Positions 42,352 through 51,279 of a stretch of 64,000 nt of DNA are shown here, in pieces. Made by a program: the position numbers and the translations under genes. Below the pieces are notes generated by a model. It saw nothing but the letters and a program-made list of their open reading frames with translations, was not told the origin of the DNA and did no database searches. Position 1 is the stretch's first letter. Every line of letters begins with the position of its first letter. Source of the stretch: Desulfobotulus pelophilus (GTDB taxonomy: Bacteria; Desulfobacterota; Desulfobacteria; Desulfobacterales; ASO4-4); NCBI RefSeq assembly GCF_026155325.1, contig NZ_JAPFPW010000006.1, positions 62,001-126,000 of the forward strand. The letters are read 5' to 3'.

Positions 42352-44013
42352 ATGCCAACACGGTTGAAACGAACAAGCCAACAGGTTCTATGTTTTTTTC
42401 TGGGTGCTCTCTTACTCCTCATAACGGGCTGTGCCAGTTACTCCAAAAAAATTGACGAGGCTACACTGGCCTTCCGGGACGGAGATTATCCGACGGCCGA
42501 GCAGAAAATTCAGGAAGTGCTGAAGGCAGAGCGTAACAGCCTGCTCCGGCATATGGAACTGGGTACCATACGTCATGAACAGGGTGATTACAGGGCAAGC
42601 AACGAGTTTTTTGAACAGGCCTACCACATGGCAGAAGGGTATTACGGAACCAGTATCCGGGAACTCATGACACGGGCCAGCACCAATGCGGGTATGCTTC
42701 CCTATAAAAGCGAGGTATTTGAAAAAATTTACATTCACTACTATAAAATGCTGAACTACATTTATATGGCTCAGTCCGATATCTCGCCAGAAGAAAAATA
42801 TCAGCTGCTCGATGCTGTCCGCATAGAGGGCCGAAGGGCACAGATTATTCTAGACGATCATGTTTTCCGGACTGGGACCTATGAGGAAGCGGAAGAAGAG
42901 AAGGAAAAACTGCTCAACCAGTTAATGGGTTTTTTTGCCAAACTGAATGGTGAAGTCATTAATCCCAGAGAACTGACATTCCGAGATAATGCCTTCATGC
43001 ATTATATTATGGCCGTCATGTATGAAAAATACGGCGAGCTGGACAATGCCCGTATCAGCTACGAAAGGGCTGCCAATATTTATGACAAGGGGTATGTCAA
43101 ACAATACGGGCTGAGTCCTGCCATGGTGGATCAGGCACGTTTTGATGCTGCCCGTATTTTAAAAATACAAAGAGACCAGAGATGGCAACGAGTGGGTATG
43201 AATATCCGCAGTCAGGATCTAAAACGTCAGCTGAATGAGTACAGGGCCGGTCAAAATGCGGACCTTCTCGTGATTCAGGAGGTAGATCTCACCTCTTCCA
43301 AAGGGGAACTGAACCTGATTATGACCCTGAATTCGGAAACCAATCTGCTGGAGATCAAGCCATTACTCATCGGTTCCCGCGAAGAGCAAATCTATCAGCT
43401 TTCCTGGTTTTACTACCTATATGCTCCCAAGGGCATCATCAATGCCATACAACGTATCCAGCAGGAAAGTTACTATAATCCCAACGAGGTGAGACCAAAA
43501 ACCATCAATATGACCCCTTTGAGGTCTGTTATGGAAGAAATTCCAGGCCTTATCCAGGCACTGGAAACCGGTGTGAGACTTGCCGTTCCCCTCTTCTATT
43601 ACGATGATCCTCCCTTTACCAGCCATCTTGAAATTGATGGTAAAAAAATCGGTCCCATGCTGGATGCCGATAGCATAGCAGGGCTGAATATGGCCAACAC
43701 CCTTGTACGTGCCCAGGGTGAGCTCACACAGGCCATGGCTGTGGAAGCTCTGCGTCTTTCCTCCTGCCTGCTGACGGGCATGCCTTCTTATGCCTGTTCC
43801 CTTACCGCTGCCGCCACCTGCATGGCAGACACCCGATCCTGGCTTACCCTGCCCCACACCATCCGCATACAGCGGGTGGCACTGCCGGAAGGGAGCTACC
43901 AGATACAAATCGTCAACCGCAACAACGGCTGGCTGCACCGGGATGAAAGCCGTACGGATCTTCATTCGGGAGAAATCAGGATCATCCGCAAGCGCAGTGT
44001 TTATAAACCCTGA
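42352..44013 (+). CDS. COG3014-type lipoprotein with TPR-like repeats
   Basis: A 553-residue predicted lipoprotein; lipobox ITGC gives Cys27. After it, helical repeats resembling TPRs occur (~35-100, EATLAFRDGDYPTAEQKIQEVL ... GDYRASNEFFEQAYHMAEG, and ~205-235, YGELDNARISYERAANIY). The C-terminal beta-rich part (~420-550) contains the family segment SWLTLPHTIRIQRVALPEGSYQI. COG3014 proteins co-occur with LpoB-type and LPP20-type lipoproteins, as here. Function is unknown; the set probably works together at the outer membrane/peptidoglycan interface (inference). Its TGA stop opens an 18-bp perfect inverted repeat that also holds the stop of the convergent gene. Confidence 0.85.
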   Translation: MPTRLKRTSQQVLCFFLGALLLLITGCASYSKKIDEATLAFRDGDYPTAEQKIQEVLKAERNSLLRHMELGTIRHEQGDYRASNEFFEQAYHMAEGYYGTSIRELMTRASTNAGMLPYKSEVFEKIYIHYYKMLNYIYMAQSDISPEEKYQLLDAVRIEGRRAQIILDDHVFRTGTYEEAEEEKEKLLNQLMGFFAKLNGEVINPRELTFRDNAFMHYIMAVMYEKYGELDNARISYERAANIYDKGYVKQYGLSPAMVDQARFDAARILKIQRDQRWQRVGMNIRSQDLKRQLNEYRAGQNADLLVIQEVDLTSSKGELNLIMTLNSETNLLEIKPLLIGSREEQIYQLSWFYYLYAPKGIINAIQRIQQESYYNPNEVRPKTINMTPLRSVMEEIPGLIQALETGVRLAVPLFYYDDPPFTSHLEIDGKKIGPMLDADSIAGLNMANTLVRAQGELTQAMAVEALRLSSCLLTGMPSYACSLTAAATCMADTRSWLTLPHTIRIQRVALPEGSYQIQIVNRNNGWLHRDESRTDLHSGEIRIIRKRSVYKP

Positions 44014-44053
44014 ACCAAGAGAGCCCCCTTATGATGGGGGCTCTCTTGGTTCA
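44011..44053. terminator. 18-bp perfect inverted repeat spanning the stop codons of both convergent genes
   Basis: TGAACCAAGAGAGCCCCC and its exact complement surround a 7-nt loop. The left TGA is the stop codon of the COG3014 gene and the right TCA (TGA on minus) the stop of the gene at 44581. It lacks a T tract, but is long and GC-rich enough to be a bidirectional terminator. Confidence 0.75.
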
Positions 44054-44581
44054 GCCTCCGTAACGGACCATTCGCCACATCTTTTCACCGCCCCACAAAG
44101 CCAGCCCTACGCTCAGAAGGGCTGAAGTATTTTCATTCGCCAAGCCATTCACGCCTTTTATTCTCTCCTCCGCTATTACCTGTACCACCAGTTCTTTCAG
44201 AGCTGTTTCAGCTATGATTTCAAAAGAATCAGGGCCTGACTCACCAACAAGAACCAGAGGAATATCCGCATGACCCGGGAACAGAGAAGTTTTGTGATCC
44301 TTGCAGAACCTGCCTCCGGAAGGCCTGAAAAGAATGCGGGGCATTACCTGTTTGAACTTGGGAGGCCTACCGATCTGGCTGAACTGTTTTTTTATAGTTC
44401 TATATTCCGGGTTCCGGTAAATCTGACTGACCGTATGCAGACGAAACCGGCTATCTCCCTGATTCAAAACCCCATAGAGCTTTTGTAAACCATACTTTTT
44501 GACCACACTCCGGCGGTTCATCTCCATGATACAGACCCATAGCCCGCTGTCTGCATCCTCCTGCACACCCGCAAGAAACAC
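44051..44581 (-). CDS. uncharacterised protein
   Basis: A 176-residue protein not recognised as any family. It begins VFLAGVQEDADSGLWVCIMEMNRR, has a basic middle with KKQFSQIGRPPKFKQVMPRILFRPSGGRFC, and a C-terminal part PLVLVGESGPDSFEIIAETALKELVVQVIAEERIKGVNGLANENTSALLSVGLALWGG. No membrane helix or signal is clear. The start is GTG, with AGGGGG 5 nt upstream, which gives the best-placed site. Downstream of the DUF3141 gene on the same strand by ~90 bases; may share its transcript. It ends inside the inverted repeat at 44011. Coding status rests on the open frame, SD and stop position. Confidence 0.6.
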   Translation of the reverse strand: MFLAGVQEDADSGLWVCIMEMNRRSVVKKYGLQKLYGVLNQGDSRFRLHTVSQIYRNPEYRTIKKQFSQIGRPPKFKQVMPRILFRPSGGRFCKDHKTSLFPGHADIPLVLVGESGPDSFEIIAETALKELVVQVIAEERIKGVNGLANENTSALLSVGLALWGGEKMWRMVRYGG

Positions 44582-44673
44582 GGTTGCCCCCTATGAAAAA
44601 ACGCCGGATGTCTGCCACCCGACGTTCTGATATCTGCCTGAAAATTCCGGCAGGCGTTATTGCGACAGTAACC

Positions 44674-46887
44674 TTACAAATCGGCAATATTCATGGCTGA
44701 ACGCAATCTGTCCAGAAGAATGCGTTCAGGATCCTGAATCTGTTCATCCGCACGGGCAATGCGCTCAGCTATTTTTAAAGCTTCTTCCCTGTCTTTTTTC
44801 AGATGAATCAGTTTAGGCAGCGCATTCAGAGCCTGCTCCCTGTCCACCTGCAAAATACGGGATTGCTCCACGGCCAGTTTTCTCAGCTGAGACGGCTCCA
44901 TGGTTCGTAACCTTGGATGCTCCCGGATAATCTGTTGTGCCATGATCAGTTCACTACGGTCCAGAATGGCATCTGCATTCATCATGGCAACCATGATCCG
45001 CGCCAGTCCTTCCTCAAAGCCCCCCTCTTCCATTCGGGAAAGCCATAACTCCCTATCCGTTTTTCTTCGTTCTTCCTTCGCCAGAATCTCTTCCTCAGGT
45101 TTTTTCCCGTAGACAAGCCCTTCAATGGCCGGTGTAAAGAAATATTTAGTGACCGGATTATCATAAATCAGCTTGAAAACGAACTCGTCTTTCCTGTCAT
45201 TCATATCTCTTTTCAGGTCAAGACTTTCTTCTATAAGTGAGGACAGATTTTTTTCTATTTTTGCAAAAAAATTGGTGTTTCTGTCAATGGGTTTCCGGTT
45301 TTTACGCACAAACCTGCCCATGGTTTTGAAAGGCAGCATGAAAGGGTTCAGATCGGATATAGCATAACGCTGAACCCGCAAAGGATGGAGCTGCTTTAGA
45401 ATTTCCGCCGTGTACCGGTTTGTTATTTTTTGAATAAAAGGACTGACAAAAATTTTATAGGCGGCATCATTGGCCTGGGAAAAGGTGGAAACCGGAACAA
45501 ATGCCTCTTCATCCTCTATACCGTCATCATATTCCTGTATCTGTTCAACGGTACGCTCCACAAAACTCACCTTATAATCATTCATCCAGGGTTTGGAGGG
45601 CTCTTCTTCTATCACCATCTCATAAAGACCCGGTGCCAGATAGGGTATCATCTCCACAGATCCGATAATCTGGTTATGCTCCTTTTGGGCAACCTTGGCG
45701 GAAACAAAAATTCCCAGATGACCGATATCCTCATGCACAATATAGATAATAACCTGCTTATGCCGCTTCAGGTCCTCCGTTGTTTCATAGACCCGTGGAA
45801 TCCAGTTTAAAGCCTGCTGAGGAGGCGTGATATTGTCACCACTGGAAGCAAATATGACAATGGGATCCTCCAGTTTTTTAAGGTCCAGCACCTGGCCTTC
45901 CTGCAGCCACAGCTTGCCCCGTTCCAATCGGTTGCCCACAAAAAGATTTTCGACAATGAAATGAATTTCATCACGGGTCATCATGAAAAAACCACCCCAC
46001 CACTTTTCAAAATCCAAAAAACGGTGTTCTTCCGTATCGACCTTGTCGTATACGTTGTACAATTTGGTCCAGTAGGTATTCGACGGATTAAGGTTCTCAA
46101 AATTGGACACCAGATTGGCGCCATCAAAGAGACCGTTACCCAGATCGCTTAAAAGAGAATTGATCCATACCCCCCCGAGAATGCCCCCCTTATACCGCAT
46201 GGGATTGGCTCCCTCCACACCGGACCAATAAGAAAGGGGAGAACCATTGAGTACCAGAGGTCCTGCAACATCCGGCCTGTCTGCGGCAACAAGAGCCGCA
46301 GCCCAGCCAGCCTGGCAGTTACCGATAATGGCCGGCTTTTCCGTGTCCGGGTGCCTGCGCCGTACCTCTTCGAGAAAGCGGACCTGAGCCTGCTGCACAT
46401 CCACAAGAGTCTGCCCTTTAAACGGTTCCGTATAAAAAAGCATGAAGTAAACAGGATGGCCATTTTTCAAGGCCATGCCTATCTCTGAATCCTGCTTGGA
46501 TCCGCCTATACCCGGACCATGACCGGCTCGGGGATCAATGATAAGAATGGGCCTTCGGGGTCTTTCCTTTCTTGGTGCTGTCTCCGCATCTTCTCTCCGT
46601 TCCTGTTTATCCGGCAGAGGATCTGCATTAGCTTCCCGCCTTTCCAGAATCCGGACCAGAGAAAAGTTAACCGGTCTTTCAAACTTTCGTCCATCGAGAA
46701 CCATCTCATAATCGAAAACCAGCACAGGGGGCTGTCCTTCTTCAAGATGTTCAAGATAAATATTGCCCCGCTTTCGCAAAATATCCCAGAAAAGAACCTG
46801 CCGCTGCATGGAATCCGTTATATAGGCGGCAAAATCCTCCATGACTTGGGTTCCTTGTCCGGGAGTGAAATACGAAGAAATTTTCAT
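44674..46887 (-). CDS. DUF3141 protein: PhaC-like alpha/beta hydrolase with C-terminal TerB-like region
   Basis: A 737-residue protein, called poly(3-hydroxyalkanoate) synthase-like in databases under DUF3141. Its hydrolase part has PILIIDPRAGHGPG, the nucleophile elbow IIGNCQAGWAAAL (Cys191 as in PHA synthases), an Asp in ASSGDNITPP and His in DIGHLGIFVS, matching the PhaC triad order (the last nearly identical to PhaC TGHIGIYVS). The C-terminal ~120 residues, ARIMVAMMNADAILDRSELIMAQ, resemble TerB-like helical domains. No signal peptide. The ATG at 46887 has AGAGG 7 nt upstream, and the longer frames add unlike residues. Divergent from tetR-dctPQM. Enzymatic role not established. Confidence 0.84.
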   Translation of the reverse strand: MKISSYFTPGQGTQVMEDFAAYITDSMQRQVLFWDILRKRGNIYLEHLEEGQPPVLVFDYEMVLDGRKFERPVNFSLVRILERREANADPLPDKQERREDAETAPRKERPRRPILIIDPRAGHGPGIGGSKQDSEIGMALKNGHPVYFMLFYTEPFKGQTLVDVQQAQVRFLEEVRRRHPDTEKPAIIGNCQAGWAAALVAADRPDVAGPLVLNGSPLSYWSGVEGANPMRYKGGILGGVWINSLLSDLGNGLFDGANLVSNFENLNPSNTYWTKLYNVYDKVDTEEHRFLDFEKWWGGFFMMTRDEIHFIVENLFVGNRLERGKLWLQEGQVLDLKKLEDPIVIFASSGDNITPPQQALNWIPRVYETTEDLKRHKQVIIYIVHEDIGHLGIFVSAKVAQKEHNQIIGSVEMIPYLAPGLYEMVIEEEPSKPWMNDYKVSFVERTVEQIQEYDDGIEDEEAFVPVSTFSQANDAAYKIFVSPFIQKITNRYTAEILKQLHPLRVQRYAISDLNPFMLPFKTMGRFVRKNRKPIDRNTNFFAKIEKNLSSLIEESLDLKRDMNDRKDEFVFKLIYDNPVTKYFFTPAIEGLVYGKKPEEEILAKEERRKTDRELWLSRMEEGGFEEGLARIMVAMMNADAILDRSELIMAQQIIREHPRLRTMEPSQLRKLAVEQSRILQVDREQALNALPKLIHLKKDREEALKIAERIARADEQIQDPERILLDRLRSAMNIADL

Positions 46888-47069
46888 TTTTTTCCTCTTC
46901 ATTTCTATTGTATAGATAGCTCTACAGAAACTTTCCTTAGCACGTAGAACTATAGGCTGTTTTTTTTGCATTGCAACTTTTTTTAAGGTAAACAATTTGT
47001 TTTTTAAAGAAAAAAATTAAAAACACAGCATAAATAAGGATCTTTATTCCTATCACTATTGCAGATTCG

Positions 47070-47123
47070 TTGACAAATGCATGATAAAGGTGCTATTTGC
47101 GGTCGATTAATGACCAATGGTCA
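47070..47123 (+). promoter_or_regulatory. tetR promoter with palindromic operator candidate
   Basis: TTGACA (47070-47075) is followed by an extended TG-n-TATTTG -10 region (47091-47099) and then TGACCAATGGTCA (47111-47123), a perfect palindrome about one central base, just downstream of the start point. It lies in the space divergent from the DUF3141 gene and is the likely binding site of the TetR regulator. Confidence 0.5.
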
Positions 47124-47143
47124 AAGAATGAACAGGGGTCAGA

Positions 47144-47755
47144 ATGATCACAAAACAACAGCTTAAATCCAGACAGACCCAGGAAGAACTGATGGCAGCC
47201 GCCATCCTCGTTTTCGGTAAAAAAGGCTATACAGCTGCAACCATAGCCGAAATTACGGAAGCAGCCGGTTATGCCAAAGGAAATTTCTACAGATACTGGA
47301 AAAGTAAAGATGAACTCTTTCTTGATATCATGCAGGCAAGAATGCAGCTCCACAGAGAAGAAAGAAAACTGCCACTGAAAGCTGCCTCCACAGGAGAAGA
47401 AGCTCTGGCCGTACTGGTAGATTTTCTGGAAGCCCTGATAGCCGATGATGAATGGCCAAAAATTTTTCTGGAATTCACTGTGCAGGCTTCAGGAGACCAG
47501 GAAGTCCGGGAGAAACTCAATACCCACATATATCGGCTTTCCAGCGAGCTCTTTGCTGATATATTGCTGCCATATGCAAAAGATTACGAAAAGCTCCGGA
47601 AACTTGGGGCACTGGTTACCGCTCTTTTTGAGGGCTACCTGATTCAGCGCCGGATGGGCAGCACGGTTCTCGACCAGAGAGATCTTCGTGCAGCCATCCT
47701 CGAACTGGGTCGCCCTCTTTTTTATCCACCGCCTGAAAAACCCAGGCGGTCTTAA
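47144..47755 (+). CDS. TetR/AcrR family transcriptional regulator
   Basis: A 203-residue repressor-type regulator. The N-terminal helix-turn-helix is KSRQTQEELMAAAILVFGKKGYTAATIAEITEAAGYAKGNFYRYWKSKDELF, with the classic tail of TetR DNA-binding domains; residues ~70-200 are the ligand-binding helices. A palindrome (47111) just upstream is the probable operator. It is followed by 14 bases to a TRAP transporter binding protein, so it likely co-regulates dctPQM and perhaps the divergent DUF3141 gene. Inducer unknown. Start ATG is preceded by AGGGGTCAG. Confidence 0.92.
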   Translation: MITKQQLKSRQTQEELMAAAILVFGKKGYTAATIAEITEAAGYAKGNFYRYWKSKDELFLDIMQARMQLHREERKLPLKAASTGEEALAVLVDFLEALIADDEWPKIFLEFTVQASGDQEVREKLNTHIYRLSSELFADILLPYAKDYEKLRKLGALVTALFEGYLIQRRMGSTVLDQRDLRAAILELGRPLFYPPPEKPRRS

Positions 47756-47769
47756 TCCCGGGAGGTTGC

Positions 47770-48840
47770 ATGCCCTGTTTTCTGCGAGGAACAATTTACC
47801 TGTTCCCCTTGCTGCTGCTCTGTACGGCTGCCATGGCCAACAATGCCCTGGAAGCCTTTACCGCTGATTTTGATTCATCCGAGGCCCCTTATCGCTGCAT
47901 AGTTTCCAATGTCTCTCATCCGGTCATTCAAGGCGTTTCTGCCGGTTTTGTTCTCCGTGACCGGATATGGGAAAAAAGCAATGGTCAAATCTACGTGGAC
48001 TTCAAGCCTCTGTCCATGCTCGGCGGCGAAGTGGAAGTGCTGAATCTTCTTCAGATGGGCGCCATACAAGGAATGGGAGTCAGCTCCGTAGCCGCCACCA
48101 ACCTTGGACCCCGCTTCGGTGTTGTCAACCTGCCCTTCCTGGTAGATTCCTTTGACAAGCTCGAACGTTTTGTTAATTCCGGCCCCCTTTTCGACCATTT
48201 TCTCAGAGCAATGGAGCATCAGGGCATCATCGGTCTGGATATAACTGCCTACGGAAACTACGGATGGGCCAGCACCCAGCCTATTCAAAGTCTTGCAGAA
48301 GCCCGTACCATGAGACTTCGCATAGCGGAGGCAGCAGTCAATCAACTCATCTACCGTGAATGGGGTCTCCGGCCTGTGGTTATGCCGTGGCCTGATGTTC
48401 CCGTAGCCCTCCGTCAGGGTGTCATCAACAGCCTGGACCATACACCCACTGTGTGCAACATCACCCGGAAATTTGAGGTTGCCCGTCACTTCACAGAGGT
48501 GAACTATGCTCAGGGACTCTTTATCTGGATTTTCAACAAAGCATGGCTGGACAGTCTTCCCGATGACCTGAAAGTGCTTTTTCAGGAAACAGTGCGCGAA
48601 GTTGCTTCAGAAATACGGCAACAGGCAAAGGATCAGGAAGAAGATGAGATCAGAAAGGCTAAAGAAGCCGGCGTGACATTCCACAGGCTTTCCGATGCGG
48701 ACATGAGTGAATTGAGGGCCCGGTCCGTCAGGGTGCACGACCGCTACAGAAATCAGATCAACCGCCTCTACAGACATGATGAATACAGGCCGGAAAATTA
48801 TCTGCTCGAAATGCAGAACCTTTTGGACTATGTGCCGTGA
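47770..48840 (+). CDS. dctP: TRAP transporter substrate-binding protein DctP
   Basis: A 356-residue periplasmic solute receptor. Signal peptide RGTIYLFPLLLLCTAAMAN; mature part has the DctP pattern SHPVIQGVSAGFVLRDRIWEKSNGQIYVDFKP, LLQMGAIQGMGVSSVAATNLGPRF, FPLPF-type FGVVNLPFLVDS, and the Arg-containing strand ARTMRLRIAEAAVN, where the Arg would bind a carboxylate, with PWPDVPVALRQGVINSLDH. Thus a C4-dicarboxylate or other organic acid is expected. SD CGGGAGGTTGC. The stop overlaps the GTG start of dctQ by four bases. Part of the tetR-dctPQM operon. Confidence 0.93.
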   Translation: MPCFLRGTIYLFPLLLLCTAAMANNALEAFTADFDSSEAPYRCIVSNVSHPVIQGVSAGFVLRDRIWEKSNGQIYVDFKPLSMLGGEVEVLNLLQMGAIQGMGVSSVAATNLGPRFGVVNLPFLVDSFDKLERFVNSGPLFDHFLRAMEHQGIIGLDITAYGNYGWASTQPIQSLAEARTMRLRIAEAAVNQLIYREWGLRPVVMPWPDVPVALRQGVINSLDHTPTVCNITRKFEVARHFTEVNYAQGLFIWIFNKAWLDSLPDDLKVLFQETVREVASEIRQQAKDQEEDEIRKAKEAGVTFHRLSDADMSELRARSVRVHDRYRNQINRLYRHDEYRPENYLLEMQNLLDYVP

Positions 48841-49337
48841 AAATTCTTTTTCTCATGGTCCGCCGCATCGAGGAATGGACTCTTTTTATCGCTGTAATGA
48901 CGGCTCTTCTTGGTCTTTTTGTATCCGTTGTGCTGAGATACTGCTTCCATATTACCTTTGCCGGTGCCGATGAGCTGGTACGCAATACCATTATTCTTAC
49001 CACCTTCATCGGCCTTTCCGCAGCCATCCGGAAAGACAGGCTTATCCGTGTCGATGCCATGGCTCAGCTGTTTCCGGGTCTTCGTTTCATACTCACCCTG
49101 ATCAGTCAGGGCGCGGTCATGTTATTTGCCGGTCTGCTCATCCGTTTTGGTATGGAGCTCGTCATCATGATGCATCAGACCGGCCAGAACACCATCATAT
49201 GGAATATGCCCCTATGGATTCTGTACGCCATCCTTCCCGTTTCCGGCGTACTGATGGCCATACGAACGGCTGAAGAGCTATGGAAACTGCTGTGCCAGCG
49301 TCCAAACAGCCCTGACCGGGAACGGGAAGCCCCATGA
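48837..49337 (+). CDS. dctQ: TRAP transporter small permease DctQ
   Basis: A 166-residue membrane protein with four helices (~15-35, 45-65, 80-105, 125-148). The family region VVLRYCFHITFAGADELVRNTIILTTFIG is present, including the AxELxR segment. The GTG start overlaps the dctP stop (GTGA) and its own stop overlaps the dctM start (ATGA), so the three TRAP genes are translated as a coupled set. Together with DctM it forms the sodium-driven membrane complex. Confidence 0.92.
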   Translation: MKILFLMVRRIEEWTLFIAVMTALLGLFVSVVLRYCFHITFAGADELVRNTIILTTFIGLSAAIRKDRLIRVDAMAQLFPGLRFILTLISQGAVMLFAGLLIRFGMELVIMMHQTGQNTIIWNMPLWILYAILPVSGVLMAIRTAEELWKLLCQRPNSPDREREAP

Positions 49338-50626
49338 CAACACCCGATATGATCCTTCTTCTTATTCTTCTTGGCGCAATGGCAGCGTATATTCCCGTTT
49401 TTATCTGTCTTGTCTTCACTGGCCTTGCAGGATTTCTGCTGTTTACGGATATGCCCGTTCTGCTGGTATTCCAGACATTGCTTCGCAGTCTTGATAACTT
49501 TGCCCTGGTGGTTGTTTTATTTTTCATACTCTGCGGCAACGTCATGACTTCCGGGAAAATAGTGGAAAAACTCATACGGGTCGCCCAGGCTTTTGTTGGT
49601 TTTCTGCCCGGAGGCCTTGGAATGGCTGGCGTGCTTGCCTGTGCCTTTTTCGGTGCCATTTCAGGATCCACAGTCGCTACGGTTGTGGCCATAGGCGGAT
49701 TTATGATTCCCGCATTAAAAGCCCACGGCTACCCGGAAAGCTATGCCGCAGGAGTTATGACCACAGCACCCAATCTGGGAGTCATCATTCCTCCCAGCAT
49801 CGGCATGATCCTTTACAGTATGATCAGCAATGTGTCGCTGGAAGGACTGTTTCTCACGGGATTTATTCCCGGAATACTCATTGTCCTTGCCACTTGTCTC
49901 TATACGGCATGGATATTCCGTAACAACAAAGACCTGCATACCACCCAGCTGAACGGAAAGGAAATGCTGGCTTCCATAAAGGATGGCGTATGGGCACTTC
50001 TTCTGCCCGTAATCATTTTTGGAGGTATTTTTTCTGGGATTTTTACAGCTAACGAGGCTGCTGTGGTGGCTTCGCTCTATGCCATTCTTGTAGAAATGCT
50101 TATCCACAAGTCCATGGGCCTCAAACGGCTGAAAGAAGTAGTGGTGGATTCTGCCATTACGTCGGCAAGCCTCTTGATTATTGTGGCAGGAGCTACGGTT
50201 TTTGGCCGGTACATGACCCTGCAGAACATACCCGGTCGTATTACGGACGCTGTTCTTACGGGGGTCAGCTCTCCGGAAATGCTGCTTCTCCTGTTAAACA
50301 TAATGCTTCTTTGTGTGGGCATGTTCATGGATATTATTTCCGCCACACTCATCCTTGGCCCAGTTCTCGTACCCATTATCATCCATTACGGCATTGATCC
50401 CATGCATTTCGGACTTATTCTCACCATCAATCTGGCACTGGGATACTGCACCCCCCCCGTGGGAGTCAGTCTGTTCATTACAGGCTCCGTGGCTCGTAAA
50501 AACCTTCTTTTCATGTCAAAGGCTGTCATGCCTTTTCTGATCATACAGATTATTGTGCTTCTTTTTCTCACTTATGTTCCCAGCGTGGTACTCTGGCTGC
50601 CCCGGCTGCTGGGTTATATTCCGTAA
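49334..50626 (+). CDS. dctM: TRAP transporter large permease DctM
   Basis: A 430-residue protein with 12 or so membrane helices, carrying the DctM signature LGVIIPPSIGMILYSMI and GATVFGRYMTLQNIPGR, plus the end motif LTINLALGYCTPPVGVSLFITG. It performs the sodium-coupled transport of the substrate delivered by DctP. Translation start overlaps dctQ by four bases. The stop codon TAA lies in the A tract that precedes the hairpin at 50632, and the gene is followed by a stretch with no plus-strand gene. Confidence 0.94.
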   Translation: MTTPDMILLLILLGAMAAYIPVFICLVFTGLAGFLLFTDMPVLLVFQTLLRSLDNFALVVVLFFILCGNVMTSGKIVEKLIRVAQAFVGFLPGGLGMAGVLACAFFGAISGSTVATVVAIGGFMIPALKAHGYPESYAAGVMTTAPNLGVIIPPSIGMILYSMISNVSLEGLFLTGFIPGILIVLATCLYTAWIFRNNKDLHTTQLNGKEMLASIKDGVWALLLPVIIFGGIFSGIFTANEAAVVASLYAILVEMLIHKSMGLKRLKEVVVDSAITSASLLIIVAGATVFGRYMTLQNIPGRITDAVLTGVSSPEMLLLLLNIMLLCVGMFMDIISATLILGPVLVPIIIHYGIDPMHFGLILTINLALGYCTPPVGVSLFITGSVARKNLLFMSKAVMPFLIIQIIVLLFLTYVPSVVLWLPRLLGYIP

Positions 50627-50631
50627 AAAAA

Positions 50632-50660
50632 AAGGTTTTCTCCATAGTGGAGAAAACCTT
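50632..50660. terminator. terminator after dctM, also well-formed for the minus strand
   Basis: AAGGTTTTCTCC and GGAGAAAACCTT form a perfect 12-bp stem with a 5-nt loop. The plus strand has only a few T residues after it, whereas read on the minus strand the A tract gives nine T residues, a better terminator there. Confidence 0.8.
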
Positions 50661-51127
50661 TACTACTGTGCCATACAATCCATGTCGCCATCTGCCATTC
50701 ACCCTGACAGGATAAACGGTTGCAGCCTACCAGCAGAAATAAGGCAATGGGAAATCAGGCGCATCCCATTTACTGTGCCTGGAGCCGTACTCCCGAAGCC
50801 CGGTTAGGGATTTAGCAGAATTTCTGGGAATGCGGAAGGATGTGCTGCAGCTGTTGCATGTCGGGAATAAAAAAGGAGTCCAAGGATAGTGCCGTGTACG
50901 ATGCAATGTGGGTGATGATGATTTTGCTTTCATATCAACTTCCTGGCCCGGACATTGGCCTGAAAAAACAGGTTGTTTGTTCGTTCCAAATTTTCATAAC
51001 AAAAGCCGGTTGGCTTATGTCAAAAACAAGTCTTTCGAATTCATAGAAATGAACCCAAGTGATGCCTGAGCACCTGACCTGAATGATCCAAAACCAATGC
51101 CAGCCTGTACCCCTTCATTAAAGGGGG
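50661..51127. other. 467-bp spacer between dctM and the tRNA-Leu pair
   Basis: No sound gene is present. A short open stretch on the plus strand (50743-50889) has protein-like sequence, reported separately as a possible remnant. Confidence 0.5.
50743..50889 (+). pseudogene. possible coding remnant
   Basis: One frame reads GASHLLCLEPYSRSPVRDLAEFLG then MRKDVLQLLHVGNKKGVQG before a stop. The pattern looks like a protein's C-terminal end, but the frame has an upstream stop and no suitable start. Family not recognised. Confidence 0.25.
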
Positions 51128-51214
51128 TGGTACCGAAGGGGAGACTCGAACTCCCACGGACGTAAGTCCACTAGACCCTGAACCTAGCGTGTCTACCAAT
51201 TCCACCACTTCGGC
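51128..51214 (-). tRNA. tRNA-Leu (anticodon CAG), copy 1
   Basis: An 87-nt class II tRNA starting GCCGAAGTGGTGGAATTGG, with encoded CCA. The anticodon loop TTCAGGG in stem CTAGG/TCTAG gives CAG, decoding CUG. It has a long variable arm. It is identical to the copy at 51280. Confidence 0.96.
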
Positions 51215-51279
51215 ACAAAAACAACAATTATTTTTCAGCAACTACATGCTTCCCAGTGTCTTGTCAACTCTTTTTCCTA

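Noticed and set aside
51041-51241. Minus-strand frame with AEVVELVDTLGSGS
   Set aside because: It is a false translation of tRNA-Leu(CAG).
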